From NCBI GenBank assembly GCA_029239165.1, contig JAQZBG010000002.1, positions 1-64,000 on the forward strand: a DNA stretch of 64,000 bases. Direction: 5' to 3'. Each line of letters starts with the position of its first letter. Positions within the stretch are counted from its first letter, which is position 1. This DNA comes from Microbacterium sp. (GTDB lineage Bacteria; Actinomycetota; Actinomycetes; Actinomycetales; Microbacteriaceae). Of this stretch, positions 8,725 to 18,600 are shown in pieces. The position numbers and the translations under genes are program-made. Below the pieces are notes generated by a model. It was not told the origin of the DNA and searched no databases. It saw only the letters and a list, made by a program, of their open reading frames with translations.

Positions 8725-9449
8725 AGTTCCTGGATCTGTTCTGCTGCCAGGGCGGCGCATCCACCGGGTACACGCGAGCCGGGTTCACCGTCTACGGCGT
8801 CGACATCGACCCGCAGCCGCACTACCCGTTCCCCTTCCACCAGGGCGACGCGTTGGATGTGATGCGACGACTGATCGCTGGCGAGGCGATTCCCTTCACG
8901 CACCCAAGCGGCCTGGTGGAGCTCCTGTGGCTGCACGACTTCGTCGCCGCAGGAGCCAGCCCGCCCTGCCAGGGGTACACGGCCCTGAAGGCCGTCCACG
9001 GCAACGAGTGGCCGCTGCTCATCGAACCGACCCGCGACCTGCTCGACGAAATGGGCATCCCGTACGTCATCGAGAACGTGCAGGGCTCGCCCCTGCGCCG
9101 TGACATGACTCTCTGCGGGCTGATGTTCGGCCTGCGCGTCTTCCGACACCGTTACTTCGAGCTGGGCGGCTGGGCGGCCGCCGCACCCGCGCACCCTTCT
9201 CACAAGGGCCACCGAGTCTCGGGGTGGCGGCACGGTGTCCGTTACGAGGGCGACATGGTCGCGGTCTACGGCGAAGGCGGCGGCAAGGGGTCAGTAGCCG
9301 ACTGGCAAGCCGCGATGGGTATCGACTGGACCAGCGACCGGCACGGCATCGCTGAGGCCATCCCACCTGCCTACACCGAGCACATCGGTCTGCAGTTGCT
9401 CGAGCACCTCGCCCCGACGCGGGCGGTCGATGTGGCGGTGGCCGCGTGA
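8721..9449 (+). CDS. C5 cytosine DNA methyltransferase
   Basis: VKFLDLFCCQGGASTGYTRAGF (SAM motif), GASPPCQGYTAL (PC motif), YVIENVQGS (ENV motif). Confidence 0.9.
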   Translation: MKFLDLFCCQGGASTGYTRAGFTVYGVDIDPQPHYPFPFHQGDALDVMRRLIAGEAIPFTHPSGLVELLWLHDFVAAGASPPCQGYTALKAVHGNEWPLLIEPTRDLLDEMGIPYVIENVQGSPLRRDMTLCGLMFGLRVFRHRYFELGGWAAAAPAHPSHKGHRVSGWRHGVRYEGDMVAVYGEGGGKGSVADWQAAMGIDWTSDRHGIAEAIPPAYTEHIGLQLLEHLAPTRAVDVAVAA

Positions 9450-9958
9450 GTGCGCTCAGCGACGCCCAGGCAGCGCTCAAGGCGTACGACGATGTCCCGG
9501 GCAAGGGAGTGGACCGTTCGGGGTGGACCCGGGACGATCGCGACTTCGCGCGCGAGCAGCAGCGCGCCCACTTCATCCGCACGGCGCCACGGGTGGTCGA
9601 CACCCTCCGTGCTCTGCTGTCGGCGACCACCGAGCCGCCCACCGCCGACGCGACGATCGTTGATTGCGTGGCTCAGGCCATGTGTTCAGTCGAGGCGCGA
9701 TCGAAGGGGGCAACGCTCGAAGAGGTGCAGACCGGGATCCAGCGGTGGACCCGGCACCGGTACGAGGCTGAGCGCATGGTCGAAGAGCTTCGCGACTATG
9801 GGCTCGAGGTCCGGCGCCCGTCCCCACCCACCGACGCCGAAGTGAACGCCGTCGCGCTCGAGCTCTGGGGAGTATCGGCCCCGTACGACCGGGAGAAGCT
9901 ACGCGCGGCACTCGAAGCTGGGCGACAGGCTGCCGCTCAGGTTGGGGGTGCGGCATGA
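9446..9958 (+). CDS. Hypothetical protein
   Basis: 4-nt overlap with methyltransferase stop. Confidence 0.65.
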   Translation: MSALSDAQAALKAYDDVPGKGVDRSGWTRDDRDFAREQQRAHFIRTAPRVVDTLRALLSATTEPPTADATIVDCVAQAMCSVEARSKGATLEEVQTGIQRWTRHRYEAERMVEELRDYGLEVRRPSPPTDAEVNAVALELWGVSAPYDREKLRAALEAGRQAAAQVGGAA

Positions 9959-10197
9959 GCGACACCACCTACGCGCATGCCCTGCTCGAGCTTCGCGCTG
10001 TTGCTGTGGGGAGTGTGGTCCTCGACGGCGACGGCGACGCCTGGCAGCTCGGGCCACGCGGGTGGTCGAGCGTCGTGCACGGGGTCAACACGGCGGACAT
10101 GGACGCGTCGTCGGTCGCGATCCTGACGCCGATCACGGTCATCCACCGGGCCCCCGCGCCGCCCGATCCAGACCACACGAACGGAGATAGCGAATGA
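9955..10197 (+). CDS. Hypothetical protein
   Basis: 4-nt overlaps both sides. Confidence 0.6.
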   Translation: MSDTTYAHALLELRAVAVGSVVLDGDGDAWQLGPRGWSSVVHGVNTADMDASSVAILTPITVIHRAPAPPDPDHTNGDSE

Positions 10198-10448
10198 AGC
10201 TGACCGAACTGCAGCTGGAGGTGCTCGACCAGGTCGGCACCCGATGGCTCCGACCGATGGACATGGGCGCGCGCGATGGATCGCATCACAGCGCCGTGCT
10301 CGCTGCCCTGGTCCGGAAGGGGCTCGTTGAACGCACGCAACGCGGAGGGTTGGCCTATGCGCGCGGGTCCTACGTCTACCGCATCACCACGCAGGGTCTC
10401 GCGACGCGCGCGAACGCCCCCCGACTGACCGCGGAGCAGAACCGATGA
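10194..10448 (+). CDS. Winged-helix-like DNA-binding protein
   Basis: LTELQLEVLDQVGTRWLRPMDMGARDGSHHSAVLAALVRKGLVERTQRGGLAYARGSYVYRITTQG. Confidence 0.6.
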   Translation: MKLTELQLEVLDQVGTRWLRPMDMGARDGSHHSAVLAALVRKGLVERTQRGGLAYARGSYVYRITTQGLATRANAPRLTAEQNR

Positions 10449-10681
10449 CGAAGGCGATGGTGGTGCTCAAGACGACTCTGCTGCTGACACTCCTCGCCGC
10501 GGCCGCGTGGATAGTCATCTCGGCGACGAGCTACAACACGAGCCGCGGTGATCTGTGTGAAGAGCAGGGGTTGGCCTTCGGCAGCGAGTACATGGGTGAG
10601 TACGGCTGCGTGGAGTTGCATCCGTTCGAGGAGTTCGAGCAGCCATCCTCCGGTTCGACCGATACGGATGGTGCCTCGTGA
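10445..10681 (+). CDS. Small membrane protein
   Basis: N-terminal TM segment VLKTTLLLTLLAAAAWIVIS. Confidence 0.6.
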   Translation: MTKAMVVLKTTLLLTLLAAAAWIVISATSYNTSRGDLCEEQGLAFGSEYMGEYGCVELHPFEEFEQPSSGSTDTDGAS

Positions 10682-10917
10682 GCCGGCAGTGGGCAGTGAT
10701 CGTGCGGCCTGATGCTACGCACGTTGCCCGTGCGCTCGGCCCCATCGCCACCAAGGAGCGCGCGGATCGAGTAGTCGAGCGCATCGTGGCGTGGGAGGAG
10801 CGTGAGGAGGCGAACGACCGCTACGGGCTGACCTGGCTCCCGCAGGCCGTCGAGCTAGAGAGTGTCGCTGCGTTCATGCGCGAGCTGGACGCCAGCTCGA
10901 CCGGACGGGAGGAGTGA
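10678..10917 (+). CDS. Hypothetical protein
   Basis: 4-nt overlap with upstream gene. Confidence 0.55.
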   Translation: MSRQWAVIVRPDATHVARALGPIATKERADRVVERIVAWEEREEANDRYGLTWLPQAVELESVAAFMRELDASSTGREE

Positions 10918-11036
10918 TGACCTGGGTCATCTGGCCTCGAGTCGGGCAGGCAGTCTCGATCGTCTACAGCTTCGGGCGGGTGGCGCTGTCGTCGTGCGAG
11001 CTGAACTGGCGCATGGAATGGGAGGACTCCCGATGA
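10917..11036 (+). CDS. 39-aa hypothetical peptide
   Basis: MTWVIWPRVGQAVSIVYSFGRVALSSCELNWRMEWEDSR*; start/stop overlaps. Confidence 0.45.
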   Translation: MTWVIWPRVGQAVSIVYSFGRVALSSCELNWRMEWEDSR

Positions 11037-11158
11037 GCCTCTTGACCTGGTTCTGCCCGGACTGCGGCTACCTGCGTGCACAGATCCACGTCTGCGCTCG
11101 GTACGTGTCCAGCACATCCACGGCGCCCACCGACCCGGACGGACGGCGCGGCCGATGA
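11033..11158 (+). CDS. 41-aa Cys-containing small protein
   Basis: MSLLTWFCPDCGYLRAQIHVCARY… ; ATGA overlap. Confidence 0.5.
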   Translation: MSLLTWFCPDCGYLRAQIHVCARYVSSTSTAPTDPDGRRGR

Positions 11159-11385
11159 CTGACTGGTGCGCCCTTCATCGAATGCAACACGCGGGCGACT
11201 GGGAGAAGGAGTGCGCCGAGCGCCAGGCGAGCGAAGGTCCCGCCGAGCAGCTCGCTCGCGCGCACTATCAGCGCTCCGCCGTATACCGGGAACGGACGCC
11301 GTGGGATGAGCTGCCCCTCGCATACCGGCTCAACCGGATCTTGGAGATGCGCGACGCGCTTCGCGACAGCGCCCGTGGCAGCTAG
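11155..11385 (+). CDS. Hypothetical protein
   Basis: ATGA overlap; ends in operator-like AGCTAGCTAAT. Confidence 0.55.
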   Translation: MTDWCALHRMQHAGDWEKECAERQASEGPAEQLARAHYQRSAVYRERTPWDELPLAYRLNRILEMRDALRDSARGS

Positions 11386-11421
11386 CTAATCCCGGACGGA
11401 GCGCCCCTAGACTGCGCGGAC

Positions 11422-11871
11422 ATGGCGCTCCGTCCGATCCCCCGAGACACCGACTGGCCCGAGGAGATCCTCGAGCTGGCCCGGGAGGAGTTCTGGGCGA
11501 CCATCGACGTGATCGACCCCAGCACCGAGAAGGTCGGCAAGTACGACCCGAAGACCGACTCCCGCCCCATCATCACTCCCGCCGCCGTTGTCATCGAACA
11601 CCGGGCCGCGCGCGTGCAGCACATCCGTTCCGGCCTTGACCAGGGCGGCTCCTTCGAGTGGGGCCAGAAGCGCCCGTACCGCGTGCAGTACGAGCCGCGC
11701 CCCGACGACCCCCTCATCACGAAGGGCATGGTTGTCCGCGTGCGGACCACCCGCCGCAACCCCGTCATCCTGCGCTACGCCTTCCAGGTCACCGGCGCAC
11801 CCGGCTCCGACCACGCAGCCGTCGGCCTGATCGACACCGTCTCCGAGTACGGGGTGATCGGTGATGAATGA
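11422..11871 (+). CDS. Head-tail connector-like hypothetical protein
   Basis: Position between capsid and tail genes; TAGACT box 8 nt before ATG. Confidence 0.6.
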   Translation: MALRPIPRDTDWPEEILELAREEFWATIDVIDPSTEKVGKYDPKTDSRPIITPAAVVIEHRAARVQHIRSGLDQGGSFEWGQKRPYRVQYEPRPDDPLITKGMVVRVRTTRRNPVILRYAFQVTGAPGSDHAAVGLIDTVSEYGVIGDE

Positions 11872-12289
11872 GCCGTTCGCCGATGTCGAGATGCTCATCG
11901 AGGGCTGGCGCGACGGCGTCTACCGCGATGCACTGCAGGCCATGGAGGACACCGCTGACGACGGCGCCGAGCGTGTCCGCGAGATCATCCACCTGTCGAC
12001 GACCGACTGGGGCTACGCGCGCACCCAGGGCGTCGGCGGCGAGCCCCGCCCCTACCCCGGCCGCATCGAGAGCGGCGAGATGCTGAACGACGTGGACAGC
12101 CGCGTCGAAGAGCTCGGCGACGGCGTCATCGAGGCGAAGTGGGGCTGGGCGGACCCCGAGGACTACTACTACATCCAGGAGCACGGCTTCGACGCCTTCG
12201 AGACGAAGATCGCGCCCATGCACTCCCTCGCCACCTCCCTCGATGAAGCGGAGATCGCACTGCAGGAACGCCTCGGGGAGATCTCGTGA
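11864..12289 (+). CDS. Neck/tail-component protein (HK97 gp10-like)
   Basis: Order and sequence AEVLIEGWRDGV..YYYIQEHGFDAF. Confidence 0.55.
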   Translation: MNEPFADVEMLIEGWRDGVYRDALQAMEDTADDGAERVREIIHLSTTDWGYARTQGVGGEPRPYPGRIESGEMLNDVDSRVEELGDGVIEAKWGWADPEDYYYIQEHGFDAFETKIAPMHSLATSLDEAEIALQERLGEIS

Positions 12290-12744
12290 CCTTCATCGAC
12301 GGCCCCACCGACGCGACCGGCCTCACCGAGCGCGCGAACATCGAGGATCGCCTCTCTGAGCTGGCCGGCGGCCGCATCTGGAAGACCCAGGTGCCGGACG
12401 ATGTGGACCTGGCGCGCGAGACTGACGGCGGCGTCCTGCCGTACATCATCATGCGCTTCGCGAACCCGCTCTCCATCGCGGGCGGCCGCAGCATCGCGTC
12501 TGGTGAGCAGCAACAGCCGCAGCAGATGACCTTCACCGTGTCCGTGATCGGGGGCGACGCCGACTCGGTCGAGTCGACCATGGCGGCCGTGAACCGCCTC
12601 CTCGTCGACTTCCACCCCTCGGACTCCGCGAACAGGATCCGCTCCCGCGGCGGGTTCGCGTACCCGAACGGCGACACGTCGTCGAAGCCCACTCGCTACC
12701 AGGAGGCGGGCTTCTACCGGTTCACCTGGAACCCGGCGGAGTAG
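12286..12744 (+). CDS. Tail terminator-like protein
   Basis: Position before tail tube; LPYIIMRFANPL..VTVSVIGGDADSVESTMAAVNRLL-like. Confidence 0.55.
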   Translation: MTFIDGPTDATGLTERANIEDRLSELAGGRIWKTQVPDDVDLARETDGGVLPYIIMRFANPLSIAGGRSIASGEQQQPQQMTFTVSVIGGDADSVESTMAAVNRLLVDFHPSDSANRIRSRGGFAYPNGDTSSKPTRYQEAGFYRFTWNPAE

Positions 12745-12785
12745 ACCCCCTCGGTCGCCTCCGAACCGACCTTAGACTCCGCCGC

Positions 12786-13007
12786 ATGTCACAGACCAGG
12801 TCCTTCCGGGACACCCTGACCGGCGCCACAGCCGACATGCATCCCCGCGTCGCCGCCGTGTTCCCGAACCTCGTCGAGGTGCCGGAGGGCACGAAGCCCC
12901 TGGCGTACACCCCCATTCCCCAGGACGCGATCAAGGCCCTCACCACGGGCCGCGAGAAGTCCGCCGCCACCGATCTCACCGAGGACGAGGACTCCGCCCA
13001 TGAGTAA
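12786..13007 (+). CDS. Hypothetical protein
   Basis: TAGACTCCGC box exactly 7 nt before ATG. Confidence 0.6.
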   Translation: MSQTRSFRDTLTGATADMHPRVAAVFPNLVEVPEGTKPLAYTPIPQDAIKALTTGREKSAATDLTEDEDSAHE

Positions 13008-13581
13008 GACCCGCATCGGCTACGAGCTGCTCATGCTCGTGCCGGCCGTAGAAGTGAATGGCGTGCCGTGGATCGTCACGCCGACCGGCCTCGTGAACTA
13101 CGAGACGCCGACCGTCGCAGCGCTCAACGTCTGGCACGGCATCACCAAGCCGAGCGACACGTACGCCTCCCAGGGCGGCAACATCTCGTGCGCCGTGCTC
13201 GACGACCTGAACCTGGGTCTCACCGACTCGGAGACCGACGACACGAAGACGATCTGCTCGAAGGGCAACAGCGCCGCGCTGACGCTCTACAACTACGACG
13301 CCGAGCTGAACTTCAAGCGCGACAAGGACATCACGGCCGACTCCCTCTGGAACCTCGCCCGCGACCTGACCCGCGCGCCCGACCTGTCGTACTTCATCGT
13401 GCACCGCGTGCGTGGCGAGAAGGACTCCACGGAGCCCCTCGCGATCGGCGACGAGATCGACCTGTACTACGTCCACACCGACTTCCCCGTTCCCGGCTAC
13501 AGCGACGACGACCCGATCCAGACCCAGTCTGCGTTCATCCCCAAGGGCATCGTCAACGTCGGCTACGATCTCGCGGCCTGA
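13000..13581 (+). CDS. Tail tube-like protein
   Basis: Position and size; tail-tube-like sequence. Confidence 0.6.
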   Translation: MSKTRIGYELLMLVPAVEVNGVPWIVTPTGLVNYETPTVAALNVWHGITKPSDTYASQGGNISCAVLDDLNLGLTDSETDDTKTICSKGNSAALTLYNYDAELNFKRDKDITADSLWNLARDLTRAPDLSYFIVHRVRGEKDSTEPLAIGDEIDLYYVHTDFPVPGYSDDDPIQTQSAFIPKGIVNVGYDLAA

Positions 13582-13593
13582 TAGGAGACCGAC

Positions 13594-14373
13594 ATGGCAA
13601 ACACCGAAGTGAGCACGACGGGTAACGTCGCGATCCTCGCCGGCCCCGACACGGCCATCCCGTCCGCGAACTGGAGCTCCGGCCCCACCTTCGCCCAGAT
13701 CTCCGCCCTGCTGAACGTCTCCGCCGGCGTCAAGATCGACGGCACCGACTTCAACGTCGAGGCCTCCGAGCAGGTGGACGACCGCTCCTTCGCGGACCAG
13801 GCCGGCTCCCAGAGCCGCGGCCCGATCCAGGCGAGCGGCAGCATCGAGGTCTACACGCCCGGCAAGGGCGACACGACCAGCCCGCACGCGAAGGCGTACG
13901 ACGCGTTCGGCACCCCGCGCACCAAGCTGGTCGTCGGCCAGCGGTTCGCGAAGGCGCAGGGCGGCCCCGTCGCCGCCGGCGACGAGGTGAACCTCTTCCG
14001 GGTCCAGACCGACGCTCGCGCCCACAACCGCAACGACAGCTCGCGCACGCTGGGTGTCGGCCTGGTGTTCCAGGACAACGCGCTCATCAACTACATCGTG
14101 CCCGCCGCAGCCCCGACGATCCCCACCGTCGCCGTGCAGGGCGGCGTCAGCCTGACCACGCTCACCCCGACCAAGGTCGCGATGCTGAAGGTGACCTACC
14201 ACGGTCGCAACATCACCGCAGGCGCCACGTACACGTCCAGCAACGAGGCCGTCTTCACGGTCACGAAGTCGGGCATCATCATCGCCGTCGGTGTGGGCAC
14301 CGCGACGCTCAAGGTCTCGTACCCGGGCGCCGGCACCATCGTCGACCAGACCATCACCGTCGTCGCGGCGTAA
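13594..14373 (+). CDS. Major tail protein with C-terminal BIG2 Ig-like domain
   Basis: C-terminal VAVQGGVSLTTLTPTKVAMLKVTYHGRNITAGATYTSSNEAVFTVTKSGIIIAVGVGTATLKVSYPGAGTIVDQTITV. Confidence 0.7.
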   Translation: MANTEVSTTGNVAILAGPDTAIPSANWSSGPTFAQISALLNVSAGVKIDGTDFNVEASEQVDDRSFADQAGSQSRGPIQASGSIEVYTPGKGDTTSPHAKAYDAFGTPRTKLVVGQRFAKAQGGPVAAGDEVNLFRVQTDARAHNRNDSSRTLGVGLVFQDNALINYIVPAAAPTIPTVAVQGGVSLTTLTPTKVAMLKVTYHGRNITAGATYTSSNEAVFTVTKSGIIIAVGVGTATLKVSYPGAGTIVDQTITVVAA

Positions 14374-14387
14374 GCCCGACACAGGGC

Positions 14388-14407
14388 GAGGGGGCTTCGG
14401 CCCCCTC
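14388..14407 (+). terminator. 8-bp stem with TTCG tetraloop
   Basis: GAGGGGGC-TTCG-GCCCCCTC after major tail gene. Confidence 0.6.
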
Positions 14408-14449
14408 CCCTGCATTTGCTAGCTAATCCCCTAGAGAGAGGGCCGCTCC

Positions 14450-15130
14450 ATGAGCACCGACATCCCCGCCGAGATCCAGCAGATCGCCGACAACGCCCGC
14501 GACTCCTTCGACCTGGGCACCCGCCTGCGCGGCCGCTCGAAGCGCACGAAGAAGGTCCGCGTCTTCACCGACGAGGTGACCGGCGAGCGTCTCGGTGGTC
14601 ACGAGATGGTCGAAGAGATCAACCACCTCGGCCTCCGCATGACGAAGCCCCGCGTCTGGGGTCTCATGGGCGACATCATCAAGCTGCAGGCGACCCCCAA
14701 GTCGGCCGAAGAGAACGCCGAGCAGATCGCCGAGATGAAGAAGGAGGTCGGCGCGCTCGCGCGCACCCTCGAGGAGAGCGCGCTCGACATCGAACTCCGA
14801 GCCATCCCCCGCGTCGTCAAGAAGGACGCTCACCGCGCGGCCCGCGAGGCCCTCGGGATCAGCGAGAAGATCTCGCCCGACCACGCGCGCTACGACGATT
14901 ACGTCGACGAGCACGACGCCCAGATCCTCGTCCGCACGGTGGTGTCGATCTTCGACGCCGAGGACGACCAGCTGCGCAAGGGCATCACGGTCGAGAACGC
15001 CCGCGCCCTGAAGGAGCTGCTGCCCGAGTGGGAGTACGCCAAGATCAGCCGCGCGCTGAACGAGCTCCTCTGGCAGAACTCGATCGCGGAGAAGGCGGTC
15101 GAGGACGCGGATTTCTCGCTCGGTATCTAG
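14450..15130 (+). CDS. Tail assembly chaperone (gpG-like)
   Basis: Between tail tube and tape measure; SD-like AGAGAGGG. Confidence 0.75.
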   Translation: MSTDIPAEIQQIADNARDSFDLGTRLRGRSKRTKKVRVFTDEVTGERLGGHEMVEEINHLGLRMTKPRVWGLMGDIIKLQATPKSAEENAEQIAEMKKEVGALARTLEESALDIELRAIPRVVKKDAHRAAREALGISEKISPDHARYDDYVDEHDAQILVRTVVSIFDAEDDQLRKGITVENARALKELLPEWEYAKISRALNELLWQNSIAEKAVEDADFSLGI

Positions 15131-15600
15131 CATCGTCGGCCGGCGCCGGATACCTGCTGCAGATCAAGGCCGCGAAGGCGTGGGGGTTCCTCCCTACGTC
15201 GATGATCCTCGGCAAGCAGAAGCGGGGCACCCCCGGTAAGTGGGACCTGCTGCTCGCCAACGCTGAGACGATCCTCGACCTCGAGCGCTGCCCGCAGTGC
15301 AACCAGCCGAAGTACGTCTGCCAGAACTCCGACCCCGATATCGACTTCCGCGTGTACGAGGAGGAGTGCCACGCCATGCTCGCCAAGGCCAAGCACGAGA
15401 AGAAGATCAAGGACAAGGACAAGGAGAACCGCGCGCACATCTCCGTCGGCGTCGAGGCGTACACGCACAGCAAGACCGACACCGTCGAATTCCGTGGCCC
15501 CTTCTACCAGGAGCAGGCAGTGCGCCGCGAGAACCGCGAGCAGTCGCGTCCGCTCATCCCCCGCGAGCATCCGCCGGGCTGGACCCCCGAGGCCGAGTGA
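14450..15600 (+). CDS. Tail assembly chaperone frameshift product (gpGT-like)
   Basis: Downstream -1 frame open through 15600 (…LARYLASSAGAGYLLQIKAAKAWGFLPTSM…) with no start near 15131. Confidence 0.7.
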
Positions 15601-15623
15601 TTTCCGACCCTAGACTCCGCGCC

Positions 15624-15683
15624 ATGTCACCCCGGGTCCATGCGCGGGAACACGGCATGGAGAGCCCGGAGGAGGTGCGATGA
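15624..15683 (+). CDS. Possible 19-aa leaderless leader peptide upstream of tape measure
   Basis: ATG 15624, 7 nt after TAGACT; MSPRVHAREHGMESPEEVR* with ATGA overlap to tape measure start. Confidence 0.45.
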   Translation: MSPRVHAREHGMESPEEVR

Positions 15684-18600
15684 GCGACGGAATGGAGTCC
15701 GAGGCCACACTCCGACTTCGCGTCATCGAGGACCTCACCGCCTCGATCCGCAAGGTCCACGAGTTCAACGAAGAGGTCGGCTACTCCGACCAGGAGATGA
15801 AGCGCCTCGGCAAGACCGCCGACAAGCTCTCCGACCAGCTCGACGGCGTCGGCAAGTCCGCAGACCGTGCCGGCAAGGGCGTCTCGAGCGCGGCATCCAA
15901 CGCCGGGTCGAAGGAGTGGTCGCAGCTCGTCGACCGCATCGGCGCCGCGCAGGCCGCCTACCGCAGCTTCCGCCAGGAAGTCGCCCTCGGCAAGTACGCC
16001 GACATGGGCTTCGACGACTGGGTCGGCCGCTACAACGAGTCCGGCCGCGGCAAGCTCAACCGCACCGACCTGGCGGCCTACCGCGACGGCACGGCCGCCT
16101 CCATCCTCGGTGACGACACCGCTGACCTGCGCGAGCAGCAGCGCCTCCTTGACCAGATCTCCGCGTCGCACGATCGCAACGCCAGCCGCCGCCGCGCAGA
16201 CGACCAGCGCGACCAGCAGGCGCAGTGGACCGCCATCCAGAACGCCCGCCAGCTCGAGTCCGAAGAGGCACGCGTCACTGCGGAGCTCGCGCGCCAGGCC
16301 GACATGCGCACGAACGCGAGCCGCGCCAGCGCGTTCCGCTCGAGCGGCGTCGACACTCGCCTCGGCGCTGCGCCCACCGGCATCCGCGCGGCCGACACCG
16401 GCCTCGCCGCCATGCTCCTCGCCGAAGAGGACCGCTCCAAGCGCGCCCGCAAGGCCCTCGCCGACTACGACTCGCAGCTCAACTCCAACGCCGTCAGCTA
16501 CAAGGCGTCCACCAGCGCGCTCGCGAACATGCTCGTCGCCGAAGAGGAGCAGATCAACGCCCTCCCCCGGCTCCGCTATGCGCTCTACGACGTGGCGACC
16601 ACCGCCGGCGTCATGTCCACCGCGATCCTCGCTGCAGAGGCCGCGGTCGTCTACTCCGCCGCCTCCTTCGAGTCCTCGTTCACCGCCGTCGAGCGCACCT
16701 CGCGCACCTCCGGCGAGCAGGCAGCCCTCCTTCGCGACCAGCTGACCGGGCTCACCCGCGACATCCCGGCCGCATTCTCCGAAGTCGCCAGCGTCGCCAC
16801 CCTCGGTGCGCAGCTGGATATCGCCTCCGGCGACCTGGCCGAGTTCAGCAACCAGGTCATCCAGTTCTCCGCCACCACCGGCGTCGCCGCGGAGCAGTCC
16901 GCCGAGGGCTTCGGTCGCATCGGCCAGCTGCTCAAGGTCCCCGCCTCGGAGTTCCAGAACCTCGGATCGGCCATCCTCTACGCCGGTAACACGTCTGTCG
17001 CGACCGAGCAGGACGTGCTGAACTACGCGCAGCGCCTCTCGATCGCCGGCCACGAAGCGGGCCTCACCGCCGACCAGGTCATCGCCCTGTCCGGCACGTT
17101 CGCATCGCTCGGCATCGGCCTCGAGGCCGCGCAGGGTGCCACCCAGCGCATCTTCCAGCAGATCAGCCGCGACATCTCGCTCGGCGAGGACGCGCTGCAC
17201 AAGTACTCCGCCCTCACCGGCATGACGGCGCAGGAGTTCGCTACCGCGTGGTCGCAGGAGCCGCAGAAGGCCCTCAACCAGCTCATCGGCGGCCTGAGCC
17301 GCGCGAGCGACCTGACCGGCGCGCTCGACAGCCTCGGCATCACCGAGACCCGTGAGGTGCGCGCGCTCACCGCGCTCGCGAACAACACGGAGCTCTACAA
17401 CACCCTGCTCACCGAGACGAACCAGGCGTACACCGACGGCACCTACCTCGCCGACTCGTACAGCAAGGTCGTCGACGACCTGGCCTCGCGCTGGCAGATC
17501 TTCCTCAACTCGCTGATGGAGTTCGGCGCGGCCGCGGGCACCGCTCTCCTCCCGACCCTCGGCGCCATCCTCAGTGGCGTGAGCGATGTCATCAACACGA
17601 TGACGGACCTCATCAGCACCCCGGCCGGCCAGTGGTTCGCAGGCATCTCGCTCGCCGCGGCCGCCGTGATCGGCATCCTCGGCCTGGTCACCACCGGCGC
17701 CACGATCACCGCCGCCTCCTTCCTCGCCCTCCGCACCGCCATCGCGGAGCTCGGCTGGACCGCAGCGACCGGCGGCGCCCGCGGCTTCGCGGCCAGCCTC
17801 CTCGGCGCGAGCGGTGCGGCCACCACCGCCACGGCCGGAGTGAACGGCTTCAAGGTGGCGCTCGCGAGCACCGGCATCGGCCTGGCCGTCGTCGCGCTCG
17901 GCACCCTCGCCACCGCATTCGCGCAGTCCGGTGGCGCCGCGAAGCAGACCTTCAACGACTTCATCGGCTCCACGGCTGGCCTGACGGAAGCCATCGCGGC
18001 AGACGCCGAGGCTGGCTCGAACGCCCTCTTCGTGATGACGGCGGCCGCGCAGGAGAACGCCCTGGCCTCCGACGCGCAGGCGCGCGCCATCCAGGGTGCC
18101 GCGATCATCGCCGGAGCCGACATGCCCTCCGGGATGGGCGCCTCGACCGGCGCGATCCAGGACAACACGTTCGCGATCGGCGAGAACACCCTCGCGTGGA
18201 TGCGCAACCAGCTCATGCAGAGCGACGCCTTCAAGCAGCTCGGCGAGAACACGGAGCTGGTCGAGTACTTCCAGGCGACCGGCGCCAGCATCGACGACAT
18301 GCTCGCTGCGCAGGTGCAGAACGGTGAGCAGGGCCTCCTCGACTACATCCAGCGGATCGAGGCGTCGGCATCCGCGCGCGCCGCCATCGCGTCCGGCCGT
18401 ATCAAGTCCGCGCTCTCCGACGGGTGGGGCATCCCCTCCACCCAGACCTCCTCCGGCTCGCAGCAGCTCAACACGGGCCTGTGGGGCCTGCAGGGCGTGA
18501 CGGGCAACAACACCGCCCGCGGCATCCAGAAGCTCGCCGAGTTTACGAAGGGCATGAGCGGTCAGCTCGCCATCATGGGCGGCGCCGCGAAGAAGTCCAG

